A DNA stretch of 64,000 nt from Trinickia violacea (GCF_005280735.1 NZ_CP040078.1:1178001-1242000), one strand, 5' to 3'; counted from the stretch's first letter, positions 1-9,313 are shown. Notes: generated by a model from the sequence alone, not told the origin. Program-made: numbers and translations.

Positions 1-27
1 CAGCAAACACCGCACTGACCGCCTGAA

Positions 28-44
28 GGACGCCTACGGCGTCC
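28..44. other. GC-rich hairpin at left edge
   Basis: GGACGCC and GGCGTCC form a perfect 7-bp stem around a 3-nt loop. A second hairpin-like stretch (CCCC...GGGG, about 57-82) follows. The first 140 bases hold no reading frame I can recognise, and there is no start of a divergent beta-lactamase gene. This could be the 3' end or terminator of a gene outside the window. Confidence 0.35.
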
Positions 45-149
45 GCGCTATCCTTCCCCGCCCTGCGCCCCGAAGGAAGTCCCTTTGGGGGGAAGAACGG
101 GGCTTGCCGCGCACCTGGTCAGCACGATTGCGGGGCCGCGCGCGGCTTG

Positions 150-170
150 ATTTGCGTGCCGCACGCAAAT
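150..170. promoter_or_regulatory. Perfect palindrome upstream of LysR gene
   Basis: ATTTGCGTG, CCG, CACGCAAAT: 9-bp perfect arms around a 3-nt centre, 54 bases before the LysR start. It has the size and symmetry of a LysR-type operator and contains T-N11-A spacing. It may be the autoregulatory site of the downstream regulator. A short transcription terminator for a gene to the left is the alternative. Confidence 0.45.
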
Positions 171-178
171 GAAAACAA

Positions 179-223
179 GGATAATCCGGCCAGCGTCAAA
201 GAAAATCTTATGGCCGATTATCC
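179..223. promoter_or_regulatory. Inverted repeat abutting the LysR start codon
   Basis: GGATAATCCGGCCA (179-192) is repeated inverted as TGGCCGATTATCC (211-223), with a single extra base in the left arm. The right arm ends directly before the ATG at 224 and occupies the place where a ribosome binding site should be; no GGAG-like sequence is visible there. The arrangement suggests autoregulation of transcription or an mRNA stem that hides the start. Confidence 0.5.
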
Positions 224-1120
224 ATGCGTCCCCGTCTACCGCTTAACGCGCTGCGCGCTTTCGAATCGTCCGCGCGGCATCTGAGCTTCACGCGCGCCGC
301 GCTCGAATTGAACGTGACGCAGGCGGCGGTCAGCCAGCAGGTTCGTTCGCTCGAGGACCGGCTCGGCGCGACGCTCTTCAAGCGGTTGCCGCGCGGGTTG
401 GCCATCACGGACGAAGGGCGCGCTTTGCTGCCGGTCCTGACCGACGCATTCGGCCGCATCGAAAACGTGCTCAAGCAATTCGAGGGCGGCCATTTTCATG
501 AAGTGCTCACGGTGGGCGTCGTCGGCACCTTTGCGGTCGGCTGGCTGATGCCGAGGCTCAAGCGCTTCCGCGAGCAGCATCCGTTCGTCGAATTGAGGCT
601 GCTCACCAACAACAACCTCGTCGATCTCGCGGCGGAGGGGCTCGACGTGGCGATTCGCTTCGGCGACGGAGTCTGGCCCGCGACGCACAACGTGCTGCTG
701 CTCGATGCGCCGCTAAACGTGCTGTGCACGCCGCGCATTGCGAAGCGGCTTGCCGTGCCGTCCGATCTGGCGAGGGAAATCCTATTGCGCTCGTATCGCG
801 CGGACGAATGGGACAAGTGGTTCGAGGCGGCCGGACTCGAACCGTGGCCGGTCAACGGCCCGGTGTTCGATTCGTCGCGGCTGATGGTGGAAGCCGCCGT
901 TCAGAGCGCGGGCATCGCTTTGGCGCCGCCGCGGATGTTCGTCCGCGAATTGCAAACCGGATTGCTTGCCTGCCCGTTCGATACCGAGGTGAAAACCGGC
1001 AGCTACTGGCTCACCTGGCTGAAATCGCGGCGCATGTCGCCTGCGATGCAGGTGTTCCGTAACTGGATCCTCGATGAGGCAGGCAATGAAGCGGCGTATC
1101 GCGGCGGCGACGATTCCTGA
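224..1120 (+). CDS. LysR-family regulator, AmpR/PenR-like
   Basis: A 298-aa cytoplasmic LysR-type activator. The winged HTH lies at about residues 8-67 and the effector domain at about 93-290. The start (LPLNALRAFE...), the segment VGVVGTFAVGWLMP (97-110) and LLRSYRADEW (near 190) match AmpR/PenR, which control class A or C beta-lactamases in response to muropeptides. In Burkholderia the regulated pen gene is normally divergent and adjacent, but nothing of the sort begins in the 223 bases to the left. Either the target lies further away or this is a paralogue of the AmpR branch with another target. The start at 224 gives the expected N-terminus but has no obvious Shine-Dalgarno and sits against an inverted repeat. 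Family membership is clear; the target is inference. Confidence 0.9.
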   Translation: MRPRLPLNALRAFESSARHLSFTRAALELNVTQAAVSQQVRSLEDRLGATLFKRLPRGLAITDEGRALLPVLTDAFGRIENVLKQFEGGHFHEVLTVGVVGTFAVGWLMPRLKRFREQHPFVELRLLTNNNLVDLAAEGLDVAIRFGDGVWPATHNVLLLDAPLNVLCTPRIAKRLAVPSDLAREILLRSYRADEWDKWFEAAGLEPWPVNGPVFDSSRLMVEAAVQSAGIALAPPRMFVRELQTGLLACPFDTEVKTGSYWLTWLKSRRMSPAMQVFRNWILDEAGNEAAYRGGDDS

Positions 1121-1504
1121 TTCGCCAGGTCTCGGGTGCCACAGAAAGTGAAAACTGCGCCAGGTAAGTGAAAAACTGCTGACACACTTGTTGAAAAGTT
1201 TTGGGCGGGCGGCGTTCAATCCGAGAGTGCGCGGCCCGAGGCTGTCTCAGTCCGACCCGAAGCAGCCGCTGGGCCAAGCTTCTCGACTATGGCCGCTTTT
1301 CAGTGCAAAACTGACACCTGCTCGTAAAGACTCCCTGCAATTTCTCGCGAAACTCAACGGTCACCGGCCAAGGTTAGCTGGCCGCGGGACGCGAATCGTG
1401 CCGCGCAAGCGCTCCGCGTGGGCCGGACCTGTTTCACGTCAAGGAGCGGGCTCCGTCTTCATGAGTCGTCAGGTGTATTCTGGCGAGACGGTAGGGGGCG
1501 GCAA
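1121..1504 (+). repeat. Gene-free stretch with repeated GTGAAAACTG motifs, possible IS21-type relic
   Basis: No believable gene in 384 bases. AGTGAAAACTGCGC (1147), AGTGAAAAACTGCTGAC (1167), GTTGAAAAG (1190) and CAGTGCAAAACTGAC (1301) recur in the same orientation. Multiple short repeats containing GTGAAAACTGAC are a feature of the ends of IS21-family elements, from memory. No istA or istB coding sequence is present, so at most this is a decayed end. The kinase promoter must also lie here. Confidence 0.3.
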
Positions 1505-4500
1505 ATGGCTACCCATGTTTACGGCGAGATGTGCAACGACCTCCAGACCCTGTGGGAGGATGGCGAGCGCGTCTTCAGCCGAGCACGACGGACGGCCGAT
1601 GGCGGCGACGAAACGCGACTCATTGCACGGGCCGCCGTCAAGCAGCCTTGCCCTGCCAGTCTTGACCGGCTCGCTCACGAATTCGAGCTGAAGGGCGAAC
1701 TTGACGGTGCGTGGGCGGTGCGGCCGCTGGAGCTGGTGCGCGAAGGCGGTGTGACGCTGGTGCTTGAGGATCCGGGCGGTGAGCCGCTCGAGCGGCTGAT
1801 CGGCGCGCCCATGGCGGTGGGCAGTGCGGTGCGCCTCGCCGTCGGCGTCGCCGCGGCACTGGGCAAGCTTCACCAGCGCGGCCTCGTCCATAAGGACCTC
1901 AAGCCTGCCCATATCCTCGTGAACTGCACGGACGGACAGCCGCGGCTGACCGGCTTCGGCATTGCCTCGCGGCTGCGACGCGAGCGACAGGCGCCCGAGC
2001 CGCCAGAGACCCTCGCCGGCACGCTTGCCTACATGGCCCCGGAACAGACCGGGCGCATGAACCGCTCGATCGACGCCCGCAGCGATCTGTATGCGCTTGG
2101 TGTCACGCTCTACCAGATGCTCACCGGTGCGCTGCCGTTCACCGCGGCCGATCCGATGGAGTGGGTGCACTGCCATATCGCGCGAAAGCCCGTGCCGCCC
2201 AGCGAGCGGCTGGAGGGCATCCCCGCCGCGCTGTCGGCCATCGTCATGAAGCTGATGGCCAAAACGGCCGAGGAGCGCTACCAGACCGCCGGCGGCGTCG
2301 AGCGCGATCTGCGGCGCTGCCTCGCCGAGTGGGAAACCCACGGTGACATCGACGACTTTGCACCCGGTCAGCAGGACACGCCCGATCGGCTGCTCATCCC
2401 GGAAAGGCTCTACGGGCGCGAGGGCGAGGTCGAGACCTTGCTGGCCTCCTTCGATCGCATCGTCAAAAGCGGCGCGCCGGAACTGGTGCTGGTCTCCGGC
2501 TATTCGGGCATCGGCAAGTCCGCGGTCGTCAACGAATTGCACAGAGTGCTGGCGCCGCCGCGCGGGCTGTTCGCCGCGGGCAAGTTTGACCAGTACAAGC
2601 GCGACATCCCTTATGCGACGCTCGCTCAGGCGTTTCAGAGTCTCGTGCGACCGCTGCTCGGCAAGCGCGACGCTGAGCTATCCGCCTGGCGCGACGCCTT
2701 TGTCGAGGCGCTCGGGCCGAACGCACGGCTGATGGTCGACCTCGTACCCGAGCTCAGGCTCATCATCGGCGAACAGCCACCGGTCCCCGAGCTTCCGCCG
2801 CAGGACGCTCAACGGCGTTTCCAGCTGGTGTTCCAGCGTTTTATCGGCGTCTTTGCCCGGGCGGACCATCCACTGGCGCTCTTTCTCGACGATCTGCAAT
2901 GGCTCGACGCGGCCACGCTTGATCTGCTCGAGGATCTGTTGACACGCTCGGATCTGCAGCACCTCATGCTGATTGGTGCCTATCGCGATAACGAGGTGAC
3001 AGCCGATCATCCGCTGAGGCACAAGCTCGAAGCTATCAAGGCCGCGGGCGGCAAGGTCACGGAGATCGCCCTTGCACCGCTTGAGCGCACGCATGTGCGG
3101 CAGTTGCTTGCGGACGCGCTTCACTGCGAGCCCGAGTATGCCGCACCACTGGCGCAACTGGTCCACCAGAAAACCGGCGGCAATCCGTTTTTTGCCATCC
3201 AGTTCCTGATGTCGCTCGCTGACGAGGGCATGCTCGTCTTTGACCACGATGCGGCGCGCTGGTGCTGGGATCTCGACCACATTCACGCCAAGGGATATAC
3301 CGCTAACGTCGTCGATCTCATGGTCGCGAAACTCACGCGCATGCCGGTCGAAACACAAAATGCGCTGCAGCAACTGGCATGTCTTGGCAATAGCGCCGGG
3401 ACGGCGACGCTCTCACTGGTCCTCGGGACGTCGGAAGAGCTGGTTCATGGGTCGCTCTGGCCCGCCGTCCGGCTGGAACTGGTCGAGCACCGCGCGGCCG
3501 GCTACCGGTTCGCCCACGATCGCGTCCAGGAAGCCGCGTATTCGCTGATCGCCGAAGCGCAGCGAGGCGAAACTCACCTTCGGATCGGCCGACTGCTGGC
3601 CGAGCACACGCCGACCGGGAAGCGCCAAGAGGCGATCTTCGAGATCGTCAACCAGCTGAACCGCGCGATCCCCCTCATCACATCACAAGCGGAGCGGGAT
3701 CAGCTCGCCGGGTTCAACCTGATCGCCGGGGAGCGTGCCAAGGCTTCGACCGCTTACGCGTCGGCGCTCAAGTATCTGGTCGCCGGCGTGACGCTCGTGG
3801 GCGACGACGGCTGGGTTCGCCAGCGGGAGCTCATATTCAAGCTTGAGTTGCACCGGGCTGAATGTGAATTTCTGACCGGTGCGCTGGCGGCTGCCGACGA
3901 GCGTCTGGCGGCACTGGCAGCCCGCACGAAAGATGAGGTCGAAGCCGCGCGCGTCGCATGTCTGCACATGGATCTGCAAGTGACCCGCGATCAGAGCGGC
4001 CGCGCGGCCGGCGTCGGTCTCGACTGCCTCCGGCGTCTGGGCATCGACTGGTCGCCGCATCCGACGGAAGAGGAAGTGCGCCGGGAGTATCAGCGGATCT
4101 GGTCAACCCTTGGGGACCGCCCAATTGAGGCACTTGTCGATCTGCCCTTGATGAGCGACCCGGCACCCCTCGCGACTCTCGATGTGCTGGCCAAGCTCGG
4201 CGTGCCTGCCTTGTACACGGATGCGAACCTGGTTTTGCTGCTCACCTGTCGCATGGTCAATCTGAGTCTCGAGCACGGCAACGCCGACGCATCCTGTCTC
4301 GCCTATACGTGGCTCGGCGTGATCGCCGGCATGCGCCTCGGCGACTACGAGACTGGATATCGATTCGGCCAGCTCGGCTACGAGCTCGTCGAACAGCGCG
4401 GGCTGAAGTGCATCCAGGCCCTGACCTATATCGCCTTCGGCATCCTGCCGTGGAAGCGACATATCCGGGCTGGCCGCCAACTGTTGCGTCGCGCGTTTGA

Positions 4501-7006
4501 AGCGACCCACCAAAGCGGGGACCTGAATTACGCGGCGTACACTTGTAGCCACCTGAATACGAACCTGCTTGCCGCCGGCGATCCGCTGGACGAAGTGCAA
4601 AGCGAAGCCGAACGGGGTCTCGCGTTTGCGCAAAAGATACGATTCGGTGCTGCCGTTGACCGCATCAACGCCCAGCTCGGCCTGGTACGGACGCTGAGGG
4701 GACTGACGCCGACCTTTGGCCGCTATGACGATGGCAATTTTGACGAGCTTCAGATCGAACGCCGCTTCACGGAGAACCCGAATCTGGCCATCGCCGAGTG
4801 CTGGTACTGGATCCGCAAGCTGCAGGCGCGGTTCTTCGCCGGCGACTATGGTGCGGCGCTCGATGCCGCATTGCGGGCGCGACGGCTCCTTTGGACGTCG
4901 CCAACCTTCGAAATCGCTGAATATCACTTTTACGGCGCGTTGTCGCGCGCGGCCTGTTTCGATACGGCAACGGCTGATGAGCGAGAGGTTCACATAGCGG
5001 CGCTTGCTGACCATCAAAGACAACTCGAGATCTGGGCAGGGATTTGCCCGGAAAATTTCGGGAACCGCGCCGCCCTCGTGAGGGCGGAGATCGCCCGGGT
5101 CGAAGGCCGCGCGCTCGATGCCATGACCCACTACGATCAGGCAATCCGCTCGGCCCAGGCAAACGGCTTCGTTCACAACGAGGCGCTTGCCAATGAACTG
5201 GCTGCGCGTTTCTTCTCGATGCGAGGTTCTGAGAAAGCAGCGCGCGGCTACCTGCAGGATGCCCATGACGCTTATCTGCGTTGGGGTGCGCATGGTAAGG
5301 CCCGGCAACTCGAAGAGAGCTTCCCCTACCTCAAGGCCTACGCGGACCATGCGCGCCAGACGGCCACACCCGGAACGCCCATCGAGCAGCTGGATCTCGC
5401 TACCGTGCTGAGCGTCTCACAGATCGTGTCGGGCGACATTGTGCTCGACAACCTCATCAATGCGCTGATGCGGACCGCAGTGGAACACGCGGGTGCGCAA
5501 CGCGGCCTGCTCGTGCTTCCGCGAGATGCCGGGCTGTGGATCGAGGCGCAGGCCGATACGGACGGCGGCTCAGTCACGGTCGCGCTCCGCGAGACACCGA
5601 TTGCTGCCGCCGAGCTACCCGAGTCGATTCTCCAGTATTGCGCGCGTACACAGGAGAGCGTCATCCTCGATGATGCGTCAGCCCGGGGCGCGTTCATCGA
5701 TGACGAGTACATCGCCCGCATCCAGGCGCGATCGATCCTCTGCCTGCCACTCGTCAAACAGGGAGGGTTGATTGCCCTGCTTTATCTGGAGAACCGCCTC
5801 GCCGCCGGTGCCTTTACCCCGGCAAGGATTGCGGTCCTGAAGGTACTGGCTGCGCAGGCCGCGATGACGCTGGAGAACGCCCGTCTGTACCGCGATCTTG
5901 CAGAACGCGAAGCGAAAATCCGGCGCCTCGTCGACGCCAACATCGTCGGGATCTTCATTGCGAATCTCGATGGTCGGATCCTCGAAGCCAATGACGCGTT
6001 TCTTCGCATTGTCGGTTACGACCGTGACGACCTCCTGACGGGGCGTCTGCGCTGGACCGACCTGACGCCACCGGAGTGGCTTGAGCGAAACAGAAGCGAG
6101 TGGATGCCGGAACTCAAGATCACGGGGACATTGCAGCCCTATGAGAAAGAATACTTCAGGAAGGACGGTAGTCGCGTCCCAGTGTTGATCGGCGTTGCGA
6201 CGCTGGACGCGCGCGGGACTCAAGGCATCGCGTTTGTGCTCGATCTGAGCGAGCGCAAACGGGCAGAAGCGAATGCACGCCAGATGCAACTCGAGCTCGC
6301 GCATGCAAACCGTGTCACGACAATGGGGCAGCTCACGGCCTCGATTGGCCACGAAATGAAGCAGCCGATCGCGGGGATCACACTCAATGCGTCGACGGGC
6401 CTGCGTTGGCTTGATCGCGAACCGCCGGATGTTGGAGAGGTCCGTCAGGCATTCGATCGTATCGTCCGCGATGCCAGGCGTGCAGGCGAGGTGATAAATC
6501 GCATTCATGGCCTTGTTACAAAGGCCCCGACGTGCAGCGAGAGCCTGCAGATCAACGAGACGATTCGCGAAGTCATGGCGCTCACCTCGAGCGAAGCGAA
6601 CAGGAACGGCGTCTCTGTGCGGATGCAGTTTTCGGAGGACTTGCCGTTCATCAAAGGCGACCGCGTGCAACTGCAACAGGTGATGCTGAACCTTGTTATC
6701 AATGCCATTGATGCAATGAGCGCGGTGGACGTTGGGCCGCGGGAATTGACGATCAGCACCGCCATGCATGAGCCGGGTGCCGTCCTGGTGTCGGTGCGCG
6801 ATTCGGGGCCGGGGATTGCTCCTGAGAATGCCGAGCGCCTCTTTGAGCCGTTTTACACAACGAAGGCTAGCGGGATGGGCATGGGGTTGTCGATCTGCCA
6901 CTCGATCATCGAAGCACACGGCGGCCGATTGTGGATGAGCGCAAACGTACCTCGCGGCGCTCTCTTTCAGTTCACGGTGCCCGTCCGTCCAGATGTTTCG
7001 TCGTAA
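1505..7006 (+). CDS. Serine/threonine kinase-like - ATPase - GAF/PAS - histidine kinase fusion
   Basis: An 1833-aa signalling protein. In order: a protein-kinase-like domain (about 60-300), an AAA/NACHT-like ATPase with Walker A GYSGIGKS (332-339) and Walker B LFLDDLQWLD (about 459-468), a long helical/TPR-like middle, a GAF domain (about 1300-1460), a PAS domain (about 1470-1585), a HisKA domain with the phospho-acceptor His at 1616 in IGHEMKQP, and a HATPase_c domain with N (LNLVINAIDAM), G1 (DSGPGIAPEN) and G2 (GMGMGLS) boxes. The kinase-like lobe keeps HKDLKPAHILVN (129-140), but its DFG motif reads GFG at 150-152, so the Mg-binding Asp is missing and Ser/Thr kinase activity is doubtful. 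The ATG at 1505 is preceded by AGGGGGCGGCAA, a good ribosome site; a GTG at 1418 in frame is less likely. A response-regulator remnant follows. The phosphorelay partner is unknown. Confidence 0.92.
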   Translation: MATHVYGEMCNDLQTLWEDGERVFSRARRTADGGDETRLIARAAVKQPCPASLDRLAHEFELKGELDGAWAVRPLELVREGGVTLVLEDPGGEPLERLIGAPMAVGSAVRLAVGVAAALGKLHQRGLVHKDLKPAHILVNCTDGQPRLTGFGIASRLRRERQAPEPPETLAGTLAYMAPEQTGRMNRSIDARSDLYALGVTLYQMLTGALPFTAADPMEWVHCHIARKPVPPSERLEGIPAALSAIVMKLMAKTAEERYQTAGGVERDLRRCLAEWETHGDIDDFAPGQQDTPDRLLIPERLYGREGEVETLLASFDRIVKSGAPELVLVSGYSGIGKSAVVNELHRVLAPPRGLFAAGKFDQYKRDIPYATLAQAFQSLVRPLLGKRDAELSAWRDAFVEALGPNARLMVDLVPELRLIIGEQPPVPELPPQDAQRRFQLVFQRFIGVFARADHPLALFLDDLQWLDAATLDLLEDLLTRSDLQHLMLIGAYRDNEVTADHPLRHKLEAIKAAGGKVTEIALAPLERTHVRQLLADALHCEPEYAAPLAQLVHQKTGGNPFFAIQFLMSLADEGMLVFDHDAARWCWDLDHIHAKGYTANVVDLMVAKLTRMPVETQNALQQLACLGNSAGTATLSLVLGTSEELVHGSLWPAVRLELVEHRAAGYRFAHDRVQEAAYSLIAEAQRGETHLRIGRLLAEHTPTGKRQEAIFEIVNQLNRAIPLITSQAERDQLAGFNLIAGERAKASTAYASALKYLVAGVTLVGDDGWVRQRELIFKLELHRAECEFLTGALAAADERLAALAARTKDEVEAARVACLHMDLQVTRDQSGRAAGVGLDCLRRLGIDWSPHPTEEEVRREYQRIWSTLGDRPIEALVDLPLMSDPAPLATLDVLAKLGVPALYTDANLVLLLTCRMVNLSLEHGNADASCLAYTWLGVIAGMRLGDYETGYRFGQLGYELVEQRGLKCIQALTYIAFGILPWKRHIRAGRQLLRRAFEATHQSGDLNYAAYTCSHLNTNLLAAGDPLDEVQSEAERGLAFAQKIRFGAAVDRINAQLGLVRTLRGLTPTFGRYDDGNFDELQIERRFTENPNLAIAECWYWIRKLQARFFAGDYGAALDAALRARRLLWTSPTFEIAEYHFYGALSRAACFDTATADEREVHIAALADHQRQLEIWAGICPENFGNRAALVRAEIARVEGRALDAMTHYDQAIRSAQANGFVHNEALANELAARFFSMRGSEKAARGYLQDAHDAYLRWGAHGKARQLEESFPYLKAYADHARQTATPGTPIEQLDLATVLSVSQIVSGDIVLDNLINALMRTAVEHAGAQRGLLVLPRDAGLWIEAQADTDGGSVTVALRETPIAAAELPESILQYCARTQESVILDDASARGAFIDDEYIARIQARSILCLPLVKQGGLIALLYLENRLAAGAFTPARIAVLKVLAAQAAMTLENARLYRDLAEREAKIRRLVDANIVGIFIANLDGRILEANDAFLRIVGYDRDDLLTGRLRWTDLTPPEWLERNRSEWMPELKITGTLQPYEKEYFRKDGSRVPVLIGVATLDARGTQGIAFVLDLSERKRAEANARQMQLELAHANRVTTMGQLTASIGHEMKQPIAGITLNASTGLRWLDREPPDVGEVRQAFDRIVRDARRAGEVINRIHGLVTKAPTCSESLQINETIREVMALTSSEANRNGVSVRMQFSEDLPFIKGDRVQLQQVMLNLVINAIDAMSAVDVGPRELTISTAMHEPGAVLVSVRDSGPGIAPENAERLFEPFYTTKASGMGMGLSICHSIIEAHGGRLWMSANVPRGALFQFTVPVRPDVSS

Positions 7007-7093
7007 GCCGGCCTCGCACTCCAGCACCGCAGGGTATCGCGTGGAGATTCGTCAATCCGCCGGGCAAGATTCGCCTGAATCGGATGCGCTTTT

Positions 7094-7201
7094 TACAACC
7101 GCGCAGGTGCCGCGGAATTTTTCACCAAGGCGCTCGACGACCAGGTTCTCCTCGATGCAATTCAGTGCGCGGCCGCGCGGCATGAGCGAGAGCAATCGCA
7201 T
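7094..7201 (+). pseudogene. Remnant of FixJ/NodW-type response regulator receiver domain
   Basis: In the frame starting at 7079, after a stop, the peptide RAGAAEFFTKALDDQVLLD followed by AIQ, Cys and a short charged stretch matches the C-terminal part of a FixJ-type receiver domain (family pattern: KAGAxEFLTKPFDDQxLLDAI). The conserved Lys of the TKP motif is kept and its Pro is Ala. Nothing upstream in any frame continues the receiver domain, and no LuxR-type HTH follows. Large kinase fusions of this kind are often followed by such a regulator, so this looks like the decayed partner of the preceding gene. Only about 34 codons support this, hence moderate confidence. Confidence 0.5.
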
Positions 7202-7253
7202 GGTGCACTCCTTTGTCTCTGCCTGCTTCAAACTTCAGTTGCGGGGTCGCTGT

Positions 7254-7784
7254 TCATGCTGCGCTAACAACGGTGCGGCCAATTTTCATCTGGTTGCCGA
7301 TGAAAGTGCTCACGAGGCAGAACAACGTGTGGATGCCCGTGCGCGGATGCGTGAGGCCTACATGAATCTGTTCGCTGCGACTTTCACCGAGCAGGCACCA
7401 TGAGCAGAAGTGCTCGCAATTGTTTGTCAGCACGCGATAGCGGTTTTCGCCGAGGCGCGAGCGGGCGCGCAGGACGGTCTCCACGCCCGCATACTTCGGG
7501 AACGGATGTGGACGCACGGCGATGGCGTGACCGTCGGCGAACTGTTCGAGCGGGATTTCTTCGACCGGGGCGCGATGCGCGGACTTGGCGAAACCAGCGT
7601 AGTGAATGACGTTGCCGCGACCGACATAAACGCCATGATGCTCGTAGCCGCATCGTTGCGTGACCAGGTGGGCACCGAGTGCCGGTTCATCATTGAAACT
7701 GCAGAGCGCAACGTCCGCCGATGCATAGGCAACCCTGCCGCTTGCGCCTTGCGCATTCCTTGATTGCCGGAAGTTGCGGTTCAT
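7254..7784 (-). CDS. LRAT-domain (NlpC/P60-like) protein
   Basis: A 176-aa protein with the lecithin:retinol acyltransferase fold, a circularly permuted NlpC/P60 thiol-enzyme. Visible signatures are GAHLVTQRCGYEHHGVYVG (residues 37-55, containing the catalytic His), a second His at 61 (NVIHYAGF) and NNCEHFCSWCLLG with the catalytic Cys at 123. Bacterial members are little studied; acyltransfer, phospholipase or peptidase activity have all been proposed for the wider group. No signal peptide or membrane segment is visible. The start at 7784 has CGAGG seven to eight bases upstream; longer in-frame starts have none. It is a single gene between the kinase module and the acyl-CoA dehydrogenase, transcribed away from the latter. 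Substrate unknown. Confidence 0.85.
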   Translation of the reverse strand: MNRNFRQSRNAQGASGRVAYASADVALCSFNDEPALGAHLVTQRCGYEHHGVYVGRGNVIHYAGFAKSAHRAPVEEIPLEQFADGHAIAVRPHPFPKYAGVETVLRARSRLGENRYRVLTNNCEHFCSWCLLGESRSEQIHVGLTHPRTGIHTLFCLVSTFIGNQMKIGRTVVSAA

Positions 7785-8081
7785 GGAGCGACCTCGTTGG
7801 TGTCCGTCTGCGAACCAATTTAGGGTGTGCCCAGAGCGACCGCAATTGCACTTTGGGTTAGGTATGACACGACATTCCTTCCCACCTATACGAAGGTGTC
7901 GTTTACACCATCGCGCAATTGAGTCGTGCACCGCTGACAGCCTAAAGTTCCTGTCAGGAAGCAACGTCTTCCAACGCTGGCGCAGATCAACTGTAGTCAG
8001 TCGCGCAACGTCACGGGAGCATCGCGCGCCTCCGGCACCGAGCACCCCCGACCTTCAAGCCACAGCGACAGGAATCGCAAA

Positions 8082-9302
8082 ATGCCTACCACAGACACAG
8101 CAAGCAAGAGCGCCGCGAAGCAGCTTCCGGCGCCGAACAGTGATTTCTATCACTTCGTAGATACCTTGAACGCAGACGAACGAGCGATTTTTCAGAGGGT
8201 TCGCACGCTCATGGAGTCCAAAGTCGCCCCGATCATCAACAAGTATTGGGTCGAAGACGCTTTCCCGTTCGAGTTGCTTCCCGCGTTCATGGAGCTGAAC
8301 CTCGGCGGTCTCGGCATTCAGGGATACGGCTGTCCTGGCGGGAGTCAATTGCTGGTCGGCCTGATTGGGATAGAAATGGCGCGGATCGATGCCTCAATCG
8401 CGACTTTCTTCGGCGTCCACAGCTTCCTGGCGATGGGTTCGATCGCGCGTGCTGGGTCGGAGGAGCAGAAACAAAAGTGGCTGCCGCCGATGGCGCGCAT
8501 GGAAAAGATCGGCTGCTTCGGCCTGACCGAGCCGCTGGTCGGCTCGGGCGCCGCCGGCGGCCTGACCACGACAGCGAAGCGCGAGGGCGACACCTGGGTC
8601 CTCAACGGCCAGAAGCGGTGGATCGGTAACGCGCCCTGGTGCGATATCTCGATCATCTGGGCGCGCGACGTCGACGACAATCAGGTCAAGGGCTTCATCA
8701 TCGAAAACAAGACCACGCCCGGCTTCAGTGTCGAGAAGATGGAAAACAAGATCGCGCTCAAGGTGGTTCAAAACGGTCAGATCACGATGAAGGACTGCCA
8801 AGTGCCGGAAGCCAATCGGCTCGCATCGGGCGCCCAGTCCTTCCGCGATACTGCGGGCGTGCTGCGTGGGACGCGGTACTACGTGGGATGGGAATCGACG
8901 GGATGCCAGATGGGCGCCTACGAGCACGCGCTCAAGTACGCACAGGAGCGATTGCAGTTCGGCAAGCCGATCGCCTCGTTCCAGCTCATTCAGGACCTCC
9001 TTGCAAAAATGCTCGCCAACATCACGGCCTGCCAGTGCATGGTGGTTCGCACAGCACAGCTCGCGGACGAAGGAAAGCTGACGGACCAGCAAGCGGCGCT
9101 TTCAAAGGCATTCACGACGTCCAAGGCGCGTGAGACGGTCTCCTGGGCGCGAGAGGTGCTGGGCGGCAACGGCATTCTCGCCGACCACAACGTCGGGCGT
9201 TTCTTTGCTGATGCCGAGGCCCTCTATTCCTACGAGGGCACCTACCAGATGCAGAACCTGATCGTCGGCAAGGCGATCACTGGGTTCAGCGCGTTTATCT
9301 GA
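8082..9302 (+). CDS. Acyl-CoA dehydrogenase family protein, ACX4/glutaryl-CoA dehydrogenase-like
   Basis: A 406-aa soluble flavoenzyme expected to oxidise an acyl-CoA to the 2-enoyl-CoA. Family marks are CFGLTEPLVGSG near residue 145, NGQKRWIGN near 175, RLQFGKPIASFQ near 290, EVLGGNGIL near 360 and the catalytic Glu in YSYEGTYQMQN near 388. By sequence it is closer to the plant short-chain acyl-CoA oxidase ACX4 branch than to the typical Burkholderia GcdH, so it might be a dehydrogenase or an oxidase. AGGAATCGCAAA before the ATG supports the start. It stands alone: no ETF, CoA transferase or hydratase gene adjoins, and a terminator follows. A divergent LRAT gene shares the 297-bp upstream region. 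Confidence 0.92.
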   Translation: MPTTDTASKSAAKQLPAPNSDFYHFVDTLNADERAIFQRVRTLMESKVAPIINKYWVEDAFPFELLPAFMELNLGGLGIQGYGCPGGSQLLVGLIGIEMARIDASIATFFGVHSFLAMGSIARAGSEEQKQKWLPPMARMEKIGCFGLTEPLVGSGAAGGLTTTAKREGDTWVLNGQKRWIGNAPWCDISIIWARDVDDNQVKGFIIENKTTPGFSVEKMENKIALKVVQNGQITMKDCQVPEANRLASGAQSFRDTAGVLRGTRYYVGWESTGCQMGAYEHALKYAQERLQFGKPIASFQLIQDLLAKMLANITACQCMVVRTAQLADEGKLTDQQAALSKAFTTSKARETVSWAREVLGGNGILADHNVGRFFADAEALYSYEGTYQMQNLIVGKAITGFSAFI

Positions 9303-9313
9303 GGCCGCAAGCG

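Noticed and set aside
4103..5350. A 415-codon open frame on the minus strand inside the kinase gene
   Set aside because: Antisense to the helical middle of the giant kinase; no ribosome site and no protein-like pattern.
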